A model generated the notes under the pieces. That model was not told where the DNA came from, searched no databases, and was given only the letters and a program-made list of their open reading frames with translations. Positions 1 through 9,467 of a stretch of DNA of 64,000 bases are shown here, piece by piece. This DNA is from Nostoc sp. GT001 (GTDB lineage: Bacteria; Cyanobacteriota; Cyanobacteriia; Cyanobacteriales; Nostocaceae), in NCBI RefSeq assembly GCF_030382115.1, contig NZ_JAUDRJ010000003.1, positions 5,585,233-5,649,232 of the forward strand, given 5' to 3'. The first letter of the stretch is position 1. Each line of letters starts with the position of its first letter. The translations under genes were made by a program, and so were the position numbers.

Positions 1-2
1 CA

Positions 3-941
3 GCGATACCACCATTGCTGCTGCTATGCTACTACTACTGTCGAGTACCATTTGCCCCACCTCTGTTAAAGTTACTGATGTTCTTTATCATTGGGGCAAT
101 ATCTGGTGTTTTAGCCTTTAGACTCGAATGGGATTTTGAAACTGTAGCCAACTGGTTTGTAGACTGGCAGCAGATGAAACGTTGGCTTCCTGGTACAGCC
201 TTGCGGCAGCTTGTAGAAATAGGCCCAATTGAAGAAGGCTGCAAGTTGGCTGCGGTTGTTATCCCAACTTACTATCTGCAACGCAAGTATCGATTACTTC
301 ACTCTACGGTTTTTCTCTTCGCCATAGCCGTTTCCCTTGGATTTACTGCCGAAGAGAACTGGATTTACTTTTTCCACGGTACAGCATCAGTTTTTGAACG
401 TACTATCGGCACGCCAGTCCATGCGATGTTCTCTGCGCCTTGGGGATATGCATTAGGAACCTATATTTCTTCTAAAAATCGCTTAAATCGAGACAAAAAG
501 TTTATTTTTAGGGCTTGGCTAAATTCTGTAATCTGTCATGCCTTAGTGAATGTCCTATCTAGTGCTTGGGGTTATTCATTACCCATACGTTTTCTAAGTT
601 ACGGTTTATTTCCGTTTTTGTTATGGATGTTTTGGCGACTAGAACAATTACTACGAAAAGTGCAAGGTAAACCTCTAATTACCCTGATTTCAGAACGTAC
701 ACCCCAGCGCCGTTACTGGCAGAGGAGTTTAGTGTTGTTTGCCCTCGTGCTGGGTGGAAATGCTATTTTCGGGCTGTTTCTCTTAGTCAGGAAAATTAGT
801 CCTTTGAGTCCGTCAAAGCTTTTTGACACTGATATTTTGTGGTTTATATTTAGTCGTTTTTTACTAAATCTCTTTTTTGGAGTTTTAGCTTGGGGCATTT
901 ATCGCTATTTACGACATTCCGCCCGCCGTCGGTATTTTTAA
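3..941 (+). CDS. PrsW-type intramembrane metalloprotease, 5' end cut by window
   Basis: Polytopic membrane protein resembling the PrsW/M82 family of putative intramembrane zinc proteases, which in Bacillus cleaves an anti-sigma factor. Visible motifs, numbered from the first TTG at 15, are an EE pair at 73-74 in IEEGCK, a second EE at 113-114 in AEENW, His136 in TPVHAMF and His175 in CHALVN. These match the family's E-E, H, H metal-binding pattern. Several hydrophobic segments follow, and the end is basic (RRR). The frame is open back to base 3 and the TTG has no convincing ribosome binding site, so the true start is probably upstream of the window. Substrate unknown. Confidence 0.75.
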   Translation, partial: AIPPLLLLCYYYCRVPFAPPLLKLLMFFIIGAISGVLAFRLEWDFETVANWFVDWQQMKRWLPGTALRQLVEIGPIEEGCKLAAVVIPTYYLQRKYRLLHSTVFLFAIAVSLGFTAEENWIYFFHGTASVFERTIGTPVHAMFSAPWGYALGTYISSKNRLNRDKKFIFRAWLNSVICHALVNVLSSAWGYSLPIRFLSYGLFPFLLWMFWRLEQLLRKVQGKPLITLISERTPQRRYWQRSLVLFALVLGGNAIFGLFLLVRKISPLSPSKLFDTDILWFIFSRFLLNLFFGVLAWGIYRYLRHSARRRYF

Positions 942-1132
942 AATATGATTTAGGAAAAGGCTAGGGGGTTTCTAAGGCTGTATTAAAATTAGCAGCTACC
1001 TTATTTAGTCAAGATGGACTGACAAGTCCTTTGCTACCTAGTTTTAATTGCTTAGTAAGTAAACTTTTCTAGCTGGGCATGGGCATGGGGATGAGATAAA
1101 TTCCCTATGTCCTATGCCTAATTTGCAATTAG

Positions 1133-2005
1133 CTAAACTTGTGCTAATACTGGCTGATTCACGGATGTGCTGACAGAATCTGATTCAGACTCCGTACAGT
1201 AGATTTCGCAGGAGTTATTAGGACTTTCAATCAATTTTACTTTGTAAAGTTTAGCTCCCAATTCCTGAATGGGCGATCGCAGTAAATTACTAATGTAAAG
1301 TGCGATATTTTCAGCAGTGGGTACAACTTCGGCAAAGTAGGGAATATCTTTGTTTAAAAATGTGTGATCGAATGGATCTAACACATAATCTTCTACCACT
1401 TGATTCAGGGCACCTAAATCAATAATCATGCCAGTACGCGGGTCAATTTTTCCTTTGACAGTGACTTCTAAATGGTAGTTGTGTCCGTGACCGTTGGGAC
1501 GAGCGCACTTACCATAAATCTCAGTGTTTTCTTCGTTACTGAGTTTAGGATGAGCTAGCCGATGGGCGGCGCTAAAGTGAGTACTGATGGTGAGGTAAGC
1601 TTCCATTGCGTTTCCCATATAATCTGCCCAAAGTTCAGGATGTTCAAATAACTGCACACGGACTAGAGGCAAATGAGGTGCTAGCCGTTGCCAGATAATC
1701 CGTGCAATATTCTCAGTGGTAGGCAGAGTTTGTTGAAATTCTGCCCATACATCATTGAGATAAGAGAAGTCCAATTGACTGGTAACTTCCCGTTTAATTA
1801 CGTGTTTCACATCAGACAAGTTCAGCACCATACCATATTCATCCAATTCCCCGGCTAGGGAGATGAATAAGACATAGTTATGCCCGTGTCCTGGAAATCT
1901 AGAACCAGCACCAAATTTCTCAATATTCTCGGCTTCACTCAGTTCTGGTAACCAATAACGATGACTTGCTGCAAACTGGGCGCGGCGATTAACAATACAT
2001 GGCAT
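1133..2005 (-). CDS. tandem-domain 6-carboxytetrahydropterin synthase-like (QueD/PTPS family)
   Basis: This 290-residue protein is two PTPS folds in a row, about 1-125 and 135-275. Single-domain QueD proteins are about 120-150 residues and make 6-carboxytetrahydropterin from dihydroneopterin triphosphate in queuosine synthesis. Both halves keep the zinc-binding His pattern (an ASHR or AAHR motif and GHGHNY). Only the second half has the cysteine expected before the GHGH motif (YGKCARPNGHGHNY). In the first half the aligned stretch is FGAGSRFPGHGHNY, without Cys. The N-terminal domain is therefore probably not catalytic by the usual mechanism. It could be QueD or a cyanobacterial PTPS-like enzyme of the pterin pathway. 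Confidence 0.8.
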   Translation of the reverse strand: MPCIVNRRAQFAASHRYWLPELSEAENIEKFGAGSRFPGHGHNYVLFISLAGELDEYGMVLNLSDVKHVIKREVTSQLDFSYLNDVWAEFQQTLPTTENIARIIWQRLAPHLPLVRVQLFEHPELWADYMGNAMEAYLTISTHFSAAHRLAHPKLSNEENTEIYGKCARPNGHGHNYHLEVTVKGKIDPRTGMIIDLGALNQVVEDYVLDPFDHTFLNKDIPYFAEVVPTAENIALYISNLLRSPIQELGAKLYKVKLIESPNNSCEIYCTESESDSVSTSVNQPVLAQV

Positions 2006-2154
2006 GAGTACACTATGAGCAGAATTTAAACTTTCTTAATCTTTTTCTGCTTCCAGCATAAACTAAATTCTTCGTCATTAGTCGTTTGTCCTTGGTCATT
2101 TATCCTTTGATATCAAGCGATATTGACCCATGCCCAATGCCCAATGCCCAATAA

Positions 2155-2856
2155 CTATGTAACAGACGCTTGTGCTTCACAGTGCAATCTCGAAGCTATA
2201 CGGAATAGTTCATGACCTGTGTGTAAATAACGCTCATCGTAGTTCAAAGGAAAATAACCTAATTCATCGAGTCCATCTGCTACTTGATCGAGGCTGTAGT
2301 AAAGGTGAGCCGCCGTTCTTGCGAGACTAGGGGGATTTGGCAGGGAGCGAAAAGTAGTTTGTGCCTGCTTGAGGTCATCTCGACAGGTTTTTAAGTATTC
2401 CTGAAATTCATCTAACAACTCATCATCAAAGGGATCGGCAGCTAATTGCTCCATTTGTTCTTCTAACGAATAAAGAATTGTACAAAGCAAGCGATTTACT
2501 GGTTGGTAAACTTGGCGCAGCCATTCTTCAACTTGCTCGTCAACATCCCGTCCAGTTTTTCGTCTTGTCTGGTAATGGTTTTGGGCTGATGCTGTACGTT
2601 GTTGGCGATCGCTATTTAATTTTTGGAAGTCATGTTGCAGTTCTTTGTCATAATTGCGGCGATTTTGGTTGTCGCCTAAAACTTCATAAGCTGCATTGAT
2701 GCGGATAATTTGCTCGCGATCGGCTGTTTCCTGATTACTGTCAGGATGAAACAATTTAACCAAGCGGCGATAAGCTTGCTTAATCTCCGCAAGGCTTGCA
2801 CTTGGACTAACTTTGAGAGTTTCGTAATGGTTAGAAACGTGCTTAGAATTGACCAT
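2155..2856 (-). CDS. J-domain co-chaperone
   Basis: This 233-residue protein has an N-terminal J domain (about residues 10-75) with the diagnostic HPD tripeptide at 37-39 and the usual helix II and III pattern (IKQAYRRLVKLFHPD, then INAAYEVLGD). There is no G/F region, no zinc-finger CxxCxGxG repeats and no DnaJ C-terminal substrate domain. It is thus a type III J protein that would stimulate an Hsp70 (DnaK) ATPase for an unknown client. The rest is helical and acidic with no recognised domain. It ends 150 bases upstream of the QueD-like gene and starts 16 bases downstream of the cysK stop on the same strand, so cysK and this gene may be co-transcribed. Confidence 0.85.
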   Translation of the reverse strand: MVNSKHVSNHYETLKVSPSASLAEIKQAYRRLVKLFHPDSNQETADREQIIRINAAYEVLGDNQNRRNYDKELQHDFQKLNSDRQQRTASAQNHYQTRRKTGRDVDEQVEEWLRQVYQPVNRLLCTILYSLEEQMEQLAADPFDDELLDEFQEYLKTCRDDLKQAQTTFRSLPNPPSLARTAAHLYYSLDQVADGLDELGYFPLNYDERYLHTGHELFRIASRLHCEAQASVT

Positions 2857-2871
2857 TAATTCAATGTATCG

Positions 2872-3834
2872 TTAACTGACGCTAGTGGCTAACCTTGCGT
2901 CCAGGTCTTGGAACAACGGTGTACTCAAATACCTCTCACCAAAGCTAGGCTGAATCATCACAATTAAACGTCCCTTATTTTCTTGACGTTGGGCGACGCG
3001 AATTGCTGCACATAAAGCTGCTCCACTGGAAATGCCAGATAATAGCCCTTCTTCTTTTGCCAAACGCCGACTATAAGCGATCGCATCTTCATCGGTGACA
3101 GTAATCACTTCATCAATCAATTTTATCTTTAATACTTGGGGAATAAACCCAGCACCAATTCCCTGGATTTTGTGGGGTCCTGGTCGTCCCCCAGATAAAA
3201 CTGGGCTATTGGCTGGTTCAACTGCGATCGCCTTGGAATTAGGCTTGCGTGCTTTAATCACTTCTGCTACACCAGTGATCGTACCACCTGTACCCACTCC
3301 CGCCACAATGATATCAACTTGTCCATCGGTATCTTCCCAGATTTCAAGCGCTGTAGTTTCCCGATGCACTTTTGCATTAGCTGGATTGCGGAACTGCTGC
3401 AACATATAGGTATTTGGTGTAGTATTAACTATTTGCTGCGCTCGTTGAATTGCCCCACTCATGCCTTCCATTCCTGGTGTTAGTTCCAGTTCTGCTCCAT
3501 AAGCTCGCAACATTGCCCGACGCTCTCCACTCATCGTTTCTGGCATTGTCAAAATTAATTGATAACCCTTAGCGGCTGCTGCCATTGCTAGGGCAATACC
3601 GGTGTTTCCAGAAGTGGGTTCTACCAATACTGTCTTCCCAGGAGTAATTAGCCCCTCCTCCTCTGCGGCGTTAATCATACTTACCCCAATCCGGTCTTTA
3701 ACTGATGCCGATGGGTTCATACTTTCCAGTTTCACCACAATATCCGCAACACATCCTTCTGTTTGAGGAATGCGGTTCAACTGTACTAGGGGTGTACGAC
3801 CAACAAGTTCTGTAATGTTACGAGCTATTCGCAT
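2872..3834 (-). CDS. cysK: cysteine synthase A (O-acetylserine sulfhydrylase)
   Basis: PLP enzyme that makes L-cysteine from O-acetylserine and sulfide. At 320 residues it has the normal family length. The Schiff-base lysine is in [10 protein letters not shown] (Lys46). The substrate and phosphate loops are [11 protein letters not shown] and GTGGTITG, and the C-terminal [11 protein letters not shown] loop is present. An ACCGGT in the GNTG codons (3598-3603) is intact. It lies directly downstream of an Rrf2 regulator gene on the same strand. The pairing resembles CymR-type control of cysteine biosynthesis in Firmicutes, but regulation here is inferred from position only. Confidence 0.95.
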   Translation of the reverse strand: MRIARNITELVGRTPLVQLNRIPQTEGCVADIVVKLESMNPSASVKDRIGVSMINAAEEEGLITPGKTVLVEPTSGNTGIALAMAAAAKGYQLILTMPETMSGERRAMLRAYGAELELTPGMEGMSGAIQRAQQIVNTTPNTYMLQQFRNPANAKVHRETTALEIWEDTDGQVDIIVAGVGTGGTITGVAEVIKARKPNSKAIAVEPANSPVLSGGRPGPHKIQGIGAGFIPQVLKIKLIDEVITVTDEDAIAYSRRLAKEEGLLSGISSGAALCAAIRVAQRQENKGRLIVMIQPSFGERYLSTPLFQDLDARLATSVS

Positions 3835-3904
3835 AAATTGGTCCTTAATTATTAATTATTTGTTATTGGTCATTAGTCATCAGCAAATGACAAATGACTC
3901 TTGA

Positions 3905-4342
3905 CTAAATGTAGTACATGATATCTAATTGGCGCCGCGAATCTCGTTTTTCACAAAGATCCTGGAGCGTATATTTTTGCAAGACTGAATTTGCCGCGCG
4001 ACTTGCTTCTTGCCAAATTTCTTCTATAACTGAACTGTCTATGCTTTTGGAATTAACGTTTTCTTCACCAGCCCGCGCTTCTAACCCTTCTAAACATTCT
4101 AAAATTTCAAAAAGGATGATTTTTCGAGGTTCTCGCGTTAATAGATAGCCACCTTTTGATCCACGCTGACTTTTAACTATACCGCCACGCCTCAAGGTTG
4201 CTAGTAGCTGTTCCAGATAGCGATCGGGTATGTTTTGTTGTGCTGCAATTTGTCGAATTTGCAGCGGTTCGCCGCTTTCGTAATGAGCAGCCATCTCTAA
4301 TAAGGCGAGAATTGCGTATTCTGATTTACAGGATAGTTCCAC
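3905..4342 (-). CDS. Rrf2-family transcriptional regulator
   Basis: About 145 residues with an N-terminal winged helix (ELSCKSEYAILALLEMA, then IRQIAAQQNIPDRYLEQLLATL, then the wing KSQRGSKGGYLL), the standard Rrf2 layout. No cysteine triplet of the IscR/NsrR type is present (one Cys near the N terminus, one near the ECLEGL helix, one in LCEKR), so an Fe-S cluster is not obvious. I take the GTG at 4342 (MELSCKSEY) as the start because family members begin there. An upstream in-frame TTG at 4351 is possible. The adjacent cysK suggests a CymR-like role, which is an inference. Confidence 0.85.
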   Translation of the reverse strand: MELSCKSEYAILALLEMAAHYESGEPLQIRQIAAQQNIPDRYLEQLLATLRRGGIVKSQRGSKGGYLLTREPRKIILFEILECLEGLEARAGEENVNSKSIDSSVIEEIWQEASRAANSVLQKYTLQDLCEKRDSRRQLDIMYYI

Positions 4343-4691
4343 AAGCAGCAATTAAGTTAGGGGTAGAAATTAGGAGTTAGGAGTCATTCAATTTGGATTT
4401 GAGATTTCGGCGTGAGCGCTCAGTCGAACGCTTTTTCCTTCAATCTCAAATCCAAAATTCAAAATCTCAAATTGGTAGAATTAAGATACTACGCAATATG
4501 TAGCTTTATACCGCCAACTTCTACTAAAAAAGCTCGCTCATAAAAAGCTGCTTGCGGCGTAAGTCACTTGTAGAGTGGGTATTACTCTGGTCTATTCATC
4601 TCAAACCCGCCATAACTCATAACTTCTAACTCCTAACTTTTCTATTATACTCCGGTTAACTACTGGGGTTTATCCATTATTATTATCGAAA
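4343..4691. other. intergenic region with inverted A/T-rich repeats
   Basis: No gene seen. The segment carries TTAGGAGT-type short repeats (4370-4385 and the complementary form near 4620-4640). It also has an inverted repeat in which CAATTTGGATTTGAGATTT (about 4388-4406) is answered by AAATCCAAAATTC and AAAATCTCAAATTGG (to about 4473), able to form a long imperfect hairpin. Promoters for the Rrf2 gene must lie here, but none is convincing by eye. Confidence 0.5.
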
Positions 4692-4717
4692 ACAAAAAAC
4701 CCCACCTAATGGCGGGG
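4692..4717 (-). terminator. Rho-independent terminator of the porin gene
   Basis: Read on the minus strand, CCCCGCC and GGTGGGG pair over a four-base ATTA loop (7 bp including one G-U). The stem is followed immediately by TTTTTTGTTTT. It lies about 40 bases after the porin stop codon. Confidence 0.85.
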
Positions 4718-4756
4718 AGAAATAGAGTTCAAATTTGTCAGCAGATAATCAACACT

Positions 4757-6499
4757 CTAGAAGGTGAAAGTAGTTCTGAGCGTACCGATAATAGCATCAT
4801 CATTATCGCTGTTTTGACCAGGAGAGGTCAACCAGATTACACCAGGAGTTACAGAGATGTTATCCGACACACGATACTTGTAGAAGCCTTCAAAGTGGTA
4901 GGGTATATCATTGTTGCCACCAAAACCTGGGCGGTTAAAGGAATAAGGTTCTGCACCAGCAAAAACACCTAAAACGTTACCTTTTTTACCGAAATCAGGT
5001 AAGGCTACCCCTAAACCGTAGCTCCAAGCTTGATAATCATCACCTGCACCGACACCTGTAACGTCATGGTAAGAGACGAATCCACTAATGGATAGTTTGT
5101 CGCTAGGTCTAAACGCAGCCGACACACCGTAGGAGTTGCTGCTAGCTGGGGTTGCTACACCTCCTGCTAGACCGGCTGCATTACCTAAAAAGTTAGCTTG
5201 TCCAGTACCTACATCAAAACCTCCAGTTGTTCCGTCTGTACCAGAGTCGAATAAAGCACCACTGGCACTATATCCGTGGACGTAGGTAGCAGCTAAAGCT
5301 ACGCGATCGCCTACACTAAAGTTCAACTGTCCTAAAGCGGCATAGTCGCCGTTGGTCAGACCTGAACTAAGAGCAGGATCGTTAGCTTGTGATGCCAAGT
5401 AACCCGCAGTGATTGAGCTATTTCCTAAAATACCACCACCTTTACCAAGGGGCAGATTGAGCGCTATACCAGCACCGCCACCAATCCTATAGATGGGACT
5501 TTCAGAAGCAAAGGTAGATAAAGCACCGTTACCACCGTCAGTATTATCAAAAAAGTAAGGATTGTTGACAGCAGCATAATGGCTGTGTCGTCCACCACTA
5601 GCTGCGAGGTAAACTTGGGCTGGGTCTACGGGAGCTTCATAAGTCAAGCGGTCTATCTTGACACTGTTGTTACCATCGCCGATACCAGCTTGAAATGTTT
5701 GTGTGCCTTCAGCAGTATTGAGTGGATTATTAGCGTTGTCAAATTGTGTAAAGGCTGTTGCATTACCAGCAGCGAGACGAGTATGTAAAACGTCTTTACC
5801 AGTGAAGCTGGTTTGCAAGTCTAAACGTACTCTGTTTTGGAAGACAGTATTGTTGTTGTCACCAGTGTTACCTCCAAACACATCAGTAACACCAAAAATG
5901 GCTTCACCGACTAGTTTTGTGGTGGTGGAGAACTGATTCGCTTCCAATTCAGCAGTCCGCGCTTCTAAGGAATCTACACGACCACGTAGGGTTGCCAATT
6001 CTGCGGAAAATTCTTCTTGCAACCGTTGTAAGGTGGCTAAATCTTGTTTTGTTACCAAGTCAGCGGTTGCTGTGGCAATCAATTCGTTAACCCGATCCAA
6101 ACAGGCATTTAAACCAGCGGCAAATTCATAACGGGTCAAAGCACGATTACCGCGATAAGTCGCATTTGGATAACCTGCAATACAACCATAGCGTTCAACC
6201 AAGGACTGCAATGCTTGGAATGCCCAGTCAGTAGGTTGTACATCGGAAAATTGAGAAACCGATGTTACTTGAGACTGAGAATTACCTTGGTTGCCTTCAC
6301 TGCTGTAGCGATTAACTTGATCTATGGTTGTTTGAGCCAATATTTCTGGCTGTTGGGCAACTTCGGTTACACCTAGTTGTTTGGCTGCTGATACTTGTGT
6401 GGTTGGGTTTGGGGCCGCCATTGCTGTTGCCGAAACTAACAATGTTGCTCCCAAAACTGCTGGGCTAACCACTAAGGATTTCCATAATAGATTAGACAT
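4757..6499 (-). CDS. SLH-domain OprB-type outer-membrane porin (major cyanobacterial porin family)
   Basis: About 580 residues. An N-terminal signal peptide (hydrophobic SLVVSPAVLGATLLVSATAMA) precedes an SLH domain at about 85-140 (VQPTDWAFQALQSLVERYGC, YRGNRALTRYEFAAGL). A coiled coil follows (about 155-195) and then a long Gly/Asn-rich beta-barrel ending in Phe (TTFTF). This is the SomA/OprB-like layout thought to anchor the cyanobacterial outer membrane to peptidoglycan polysaccharide and pass small solutes or iron. I chose the ATG at 6499 because GAGGAG sits about 10 bases upstream. The longer reading would use a GTG that overlaps this Shine-Dalgarno. A strong terminator follows. Confidence 0.93.
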   Translation of the reverse strand: MSNLLWKSLVVSPAVLGATLLVSATAMAAPNPTTQVSAAKQLGVTEVAQQPEILAQTTIDQVNRYSSEGNQGNSQSQVTSVSQFSDVQPTDWAFQALQSLVERYGCIAGYPNATYRGNRALTRYEFAAGLNACLDRVNELIATATADLVTKQDLATLQRLQEEFSAELATLRGRVDSLEARTAELEANQFSTTTKLVGEAIFGVTDVFGGNTGDNNNTVFQNRVRLDLQTSFTGKDVLHTRLAAGNATAFTQFDNANNPLNTAEGTQTFQAGIGDGNNSVKIDRLTYEAPVDPAQVYLAASGGRHSHYAAVNNPYFFDNTDGGNGALSTFASESPIYRIGGGAGIALNLPLGKGGGILGNSSITAGYLASQANDPALSSGLTNGDYAALGQLNFSVGDRVALAATYVHGYSASGALFDSGTDGTTGGFDVGTGQANFLGNAAGLAGGVATPASSNSYGVSAAFRPSDKLSISGFVSYHDVTGVGAGDDYQAWSYGLGVALPDFGKKGNVLGVFAGAEPYSFNRPGFGGNNDIPYHFEGFYKYRVSDNISVTPGVIWLTSPGQNSDNDDAIIGTLRTTFTF

Positions 6500-6517
6500 T
6501 TTCACTTTACTCCTCAC

Positions 6518-6989
6518 ACCTTGTTTAGATAATTGGTTTCGTTACACCTAATTCTCGAAAATGCGACATCTCATTGAAACCTATGGATGAGGCATAGTTG
6601 TCACTACTACAATTCTAGTTTTTGCAAAGCTAATAAACGATTAACTTTGGGTTAAAAACTGATGTGATTAACTTATGCAAAAACATATCTTTATATCATA
6701 ACATTATAAAACATCTGATCTAGATGGCAAGATTGCAGCGATCGCCTTAATAACTGTCACACAGACTTATCTAAATATCTAAGCAGGGAGTAGGGTTTGG
6801 GTCATTCACTCTCTATGCAGGCTAAATTGCTGAAAGCCTAAGACATTTAGCAGTTTGCCATCAAAAATCACTTCTTCCACTGACCTATGGTATAAATTTC
6901 ATGCCAGTTAGAACACACTAGCTCGGCTATATAAACCGTATATCGCAGTGACTTTCTGTAGTCTGGTGCAAGATGTTAGAAGAAATCAG
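6518..6989. other. intergenic, porin upstream region
   Basis: About 470 A/T-rich bases between the porin start and the pterin dehydratase stop. No credible ORF or RNA gene is seen. The porin promoter and leader should be here. A HIP1-like GCGATCGC copy lies near 6738. Confidence 0.5.
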
Positions 6990-7271
6990 TTAGTTGATCT
7001 GGGAAATCACCCGTGCTACATCAAAGTCTGACTGCGTCAATCCGCCTGCATCATGTGTTGTAAGTGTAATCTTCACTTTATTGTAGGAAATTTCTATATT
7101 TGGATGATGTCCCGCTGATTCAGTCAGCTCAACCAGCTTATTGACAAACTCAATTGCTGCAATAAAATCTTTGAATGTGCGGGTAATCTGCAACTTGGAG
7201 TCTTTAACAGTCCAATCTGACAGAATCTTTGCCTGTTCTTGAATTTCCGCTTCGGTGAGTAGTTGTGGCAT
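6990..7271 (-). CDS. phhB: pterin-4a-carbinolamine dehydratase
   Basis: A 93-residue protein, the normal length of the PCD/DCoH family, which dehydrates 4a-hydroxytetrahydropterins. The active-site histidine pair is visible in ESAGHHPNIEI, and the ending matches the family pattern (TTHDAGGLTQSDFDVARVI). In cyanobacteria its partner hydroxylase is uncertain, and a broader pterin or PSII-assembly role has been proposed for some homologues. It lies about 295 bases downstream of the terminator of the structured RNA described next and on the same strand, so read-through control is possible but unproven. Confidence 0.92.
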   Translation of the reverse strand: MPQLLTEAEIQEQAKILSDWTVKDSKLQITRTFKDFIAAIEFVNKLVELTESAGHHPNIEISYNKVKITLTTHDAGGLTQSDFDVARVISQIN

Positions 7272-7565
7272 ATCAAGAAATTCCTACTTATATATTTGTT
7301 ACAACATTTTGCATCTGACAAAGGCAAACTGCTTTTATTCTCCACACACAAAGTATGGGAGGATAAATTAAGCCACAATTCGTGTGTCTAGATTTAAATA
7401 GGGCTTGGTAGATAGACGCTATTTCTCACATTTGGTCATATACTCCAAGGTTAAAGGCAAGATATTTATGCTTTTTAAGAAAACTTAAATCGGTTGCCTT
7501 TGTTCACGGCAGCCATCGCTATCTATTTTTTAAAAGCAACCATTGAAAAAACAAAAATCACCCCT
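7272..7565. other. intergenic region upstream of phhB
   Basis: About 290 bases between the RNA terminator and phhB. It holds no ORF with homology that I recognise. It probably contains the phhB promoter. Confidence 0.4.
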
Positions 7566-7613
7566 AAAAAACTATCCGCCCTGATTTAGATCAGACGATC
7601 TAAATCAGAGCGG
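7566..7613 (-). terminator. 17-bp Rho-independent terminator of the structured RNA
   Basis: On the minus strand CCGCTCTGATTTAGATC pairs with GATCTAAATCAGGGCGG (7613-7597 with 7592-7576) over a GTCT loop, with one U-G and no mismatches. ATAG and TTTTTT follow. It cannot belong to psbD2, whose own terminator is at 7906-7938. Confidence 0.88.
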
Positions 7614-7715
7614 TCTAGCGGGTCTTCAGGTTGCAACCAGACTGCCGGAAGGAACTCCGAGCTTGCCTAGCTACTTGAGCTAACTTAGTATCTCAAAGAT
7701 AACTAAGGCTAACTT

Positions 7716-7787
7716 TTAGAGAACAGCCCCGGCGCGCAGCCGACTAACTGCAACCTGATGACCCATGCATTTACTACTTTCTATCAT
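7716..7787 (-). CDS. possible 23-residue peptide inside the structured RNA
   Basis: Starting at the ATG at 7787, eight bases after GGAGG, is an open frame of 23 codons and a TAA stop. It starts MIESSKCMGHQ and ends SRLRAGAVL. The excellent ribosome binding site argues that it is translated. The start lies inside hairpin A, so translation would depend on RNA folding. It could be a leader or stalling peptide or a small protein. No family is recognised, and codon evidence is too short to judge. Confidence 0.35.
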   Translation of the reverse strand: MIESSKCMGHQVAVSRLRAGAVL

Positions 7788-7905
7788 GGGCATCACCTCC
7801 TTATTGCCTAAGCGGTCTTAGTTTCAAAAGGGCAGAGAATTTACTCTGGGTTCATAACCTTCACCTAACATAACATATAAATTTAGAGATATTAACCATA
7901 TATAG

Positions 7906-7938
7906 AAGAAAAATCTCCCACCTCTTTGATGGGAGATT
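7906..7938 (-). terminator. Rho-independent terminator after psbD2
   Basis: Minus-strand ATCTCCCA and TGGGAGAT (7937-7930 with 7920-7913) pair over a short loop and run into TTTTTCTTC. It is about 120 bases after the psbD stop codon. Confidence 0.75.
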
Positions 7939-8056
7939 ACTGGAGAATAGTGAAAATTGACACTTTATTGGCTGATTAAAAGGAGATTATTTTATCTAGG
8001 TCTGTCAATTTTCGCCAACCACAACCCTAATTCAGGTCATGGTCAAATTTGAATTC

Positions 8057-9114
<1,058 letters not shown>

Positions 9115-9150
9115 TAGAGCAAATCTCCAAATGTTTATAAGTACAGGTTG

Positions 9151-9186
9151 TATCTGTATTATAGATGGCCATATAAGAGCCTTCCA
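9151..9186 (-). promoter_or_regulatory. probable psbD2 promoter
   Basis: A perfect TATAAT lies on the minus strand at 9163-9158, with only a weak -35 (TGGAAG near 9186-9181). It would start transcription near 9150, about 36 bases before the ATG. GGAG lies about 10 bases before the start codon. Confidence 0.5.
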
Positions 9187-9467
9187 TAAGCAGAAAGTTA
9201 ACCAGGTTGTTAACCAAGTTTACAATTTTTTACACACCTTTAATCATATTAGGTGTAAATCGCTAATTTTTCTAGGGGTTTTGTAATAAAAATTAATTTT
9301 TTATCCAGATGAGGTAGATAGAGCAGATGAGCACAGAGGAAAGAGGTAATTTGAATTCTCCCCCTTGCGCCCTGCCCCCTGCCCCTCTGCCTCTTCTAAT
9401 GCCCATTTTCCTAGAATCAGTCAGCTGACGCTAAAATGAGTCCACAGTTAAATTTGATTATTGCTAA
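9187..9467. other. intergenic region between divergent psbD2 and UPF0367-like gene
   Basis: A/T-rich with a C-rich stretch near 9358-9390 (CCCCCTTGCGCCCTGCCCCC type), a common intergenic low-complexity element in these genomes. No gene seen. Confidence 0.4.

Larger units (their letters stand above)
7566..7870 (-). ncRNA. structured RNA of unknown family with switchable Shine-Dalgarno hairpin
   Basis: Unannotated minus-strand RNA between psbD2 (whose own terminator precedes it) and phhB. Reading down the minus strand: small hairpins near 7850-7810; a near-perfect Shine-Dalgarno (AAGGAGGTGAT, about 7802-7792); hairpin A, 7795-7785 with 7767-7756 (11 bp, one bulge); and long-range stem B, 7764-7749 with 7635-7620 (15 of 16 pairs). 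Stem B closes a domain with at least three local hairpins, including a roughly 10-bp one at about 7710-7685. Finally there is a 17-bp terminator. Stems A and B share 7756-7764, so they exclude each other. I do not recognise a known riboswitch, 6S, tmRNA, SRP or RNase P consensus. The 5' end is unknown, and a start near 7870 is a guess from TATGTT/TATAT-like boxes just upstream. Confidence 0.6.

Noticed and set aside
4709..4972. 87-residue plus-strand ORF
   Set aside because: Begins inside the porin terminator and runs antisense to the conserved porin C terminus.
7620..7800. Known RNA families (6S, tmRNA, SRP, RNase P, cobalamin or glutamine riboswitch)
   Set aside because: None of the characteristic conserved motifs I know for these families is present, so it is left as unassigned.
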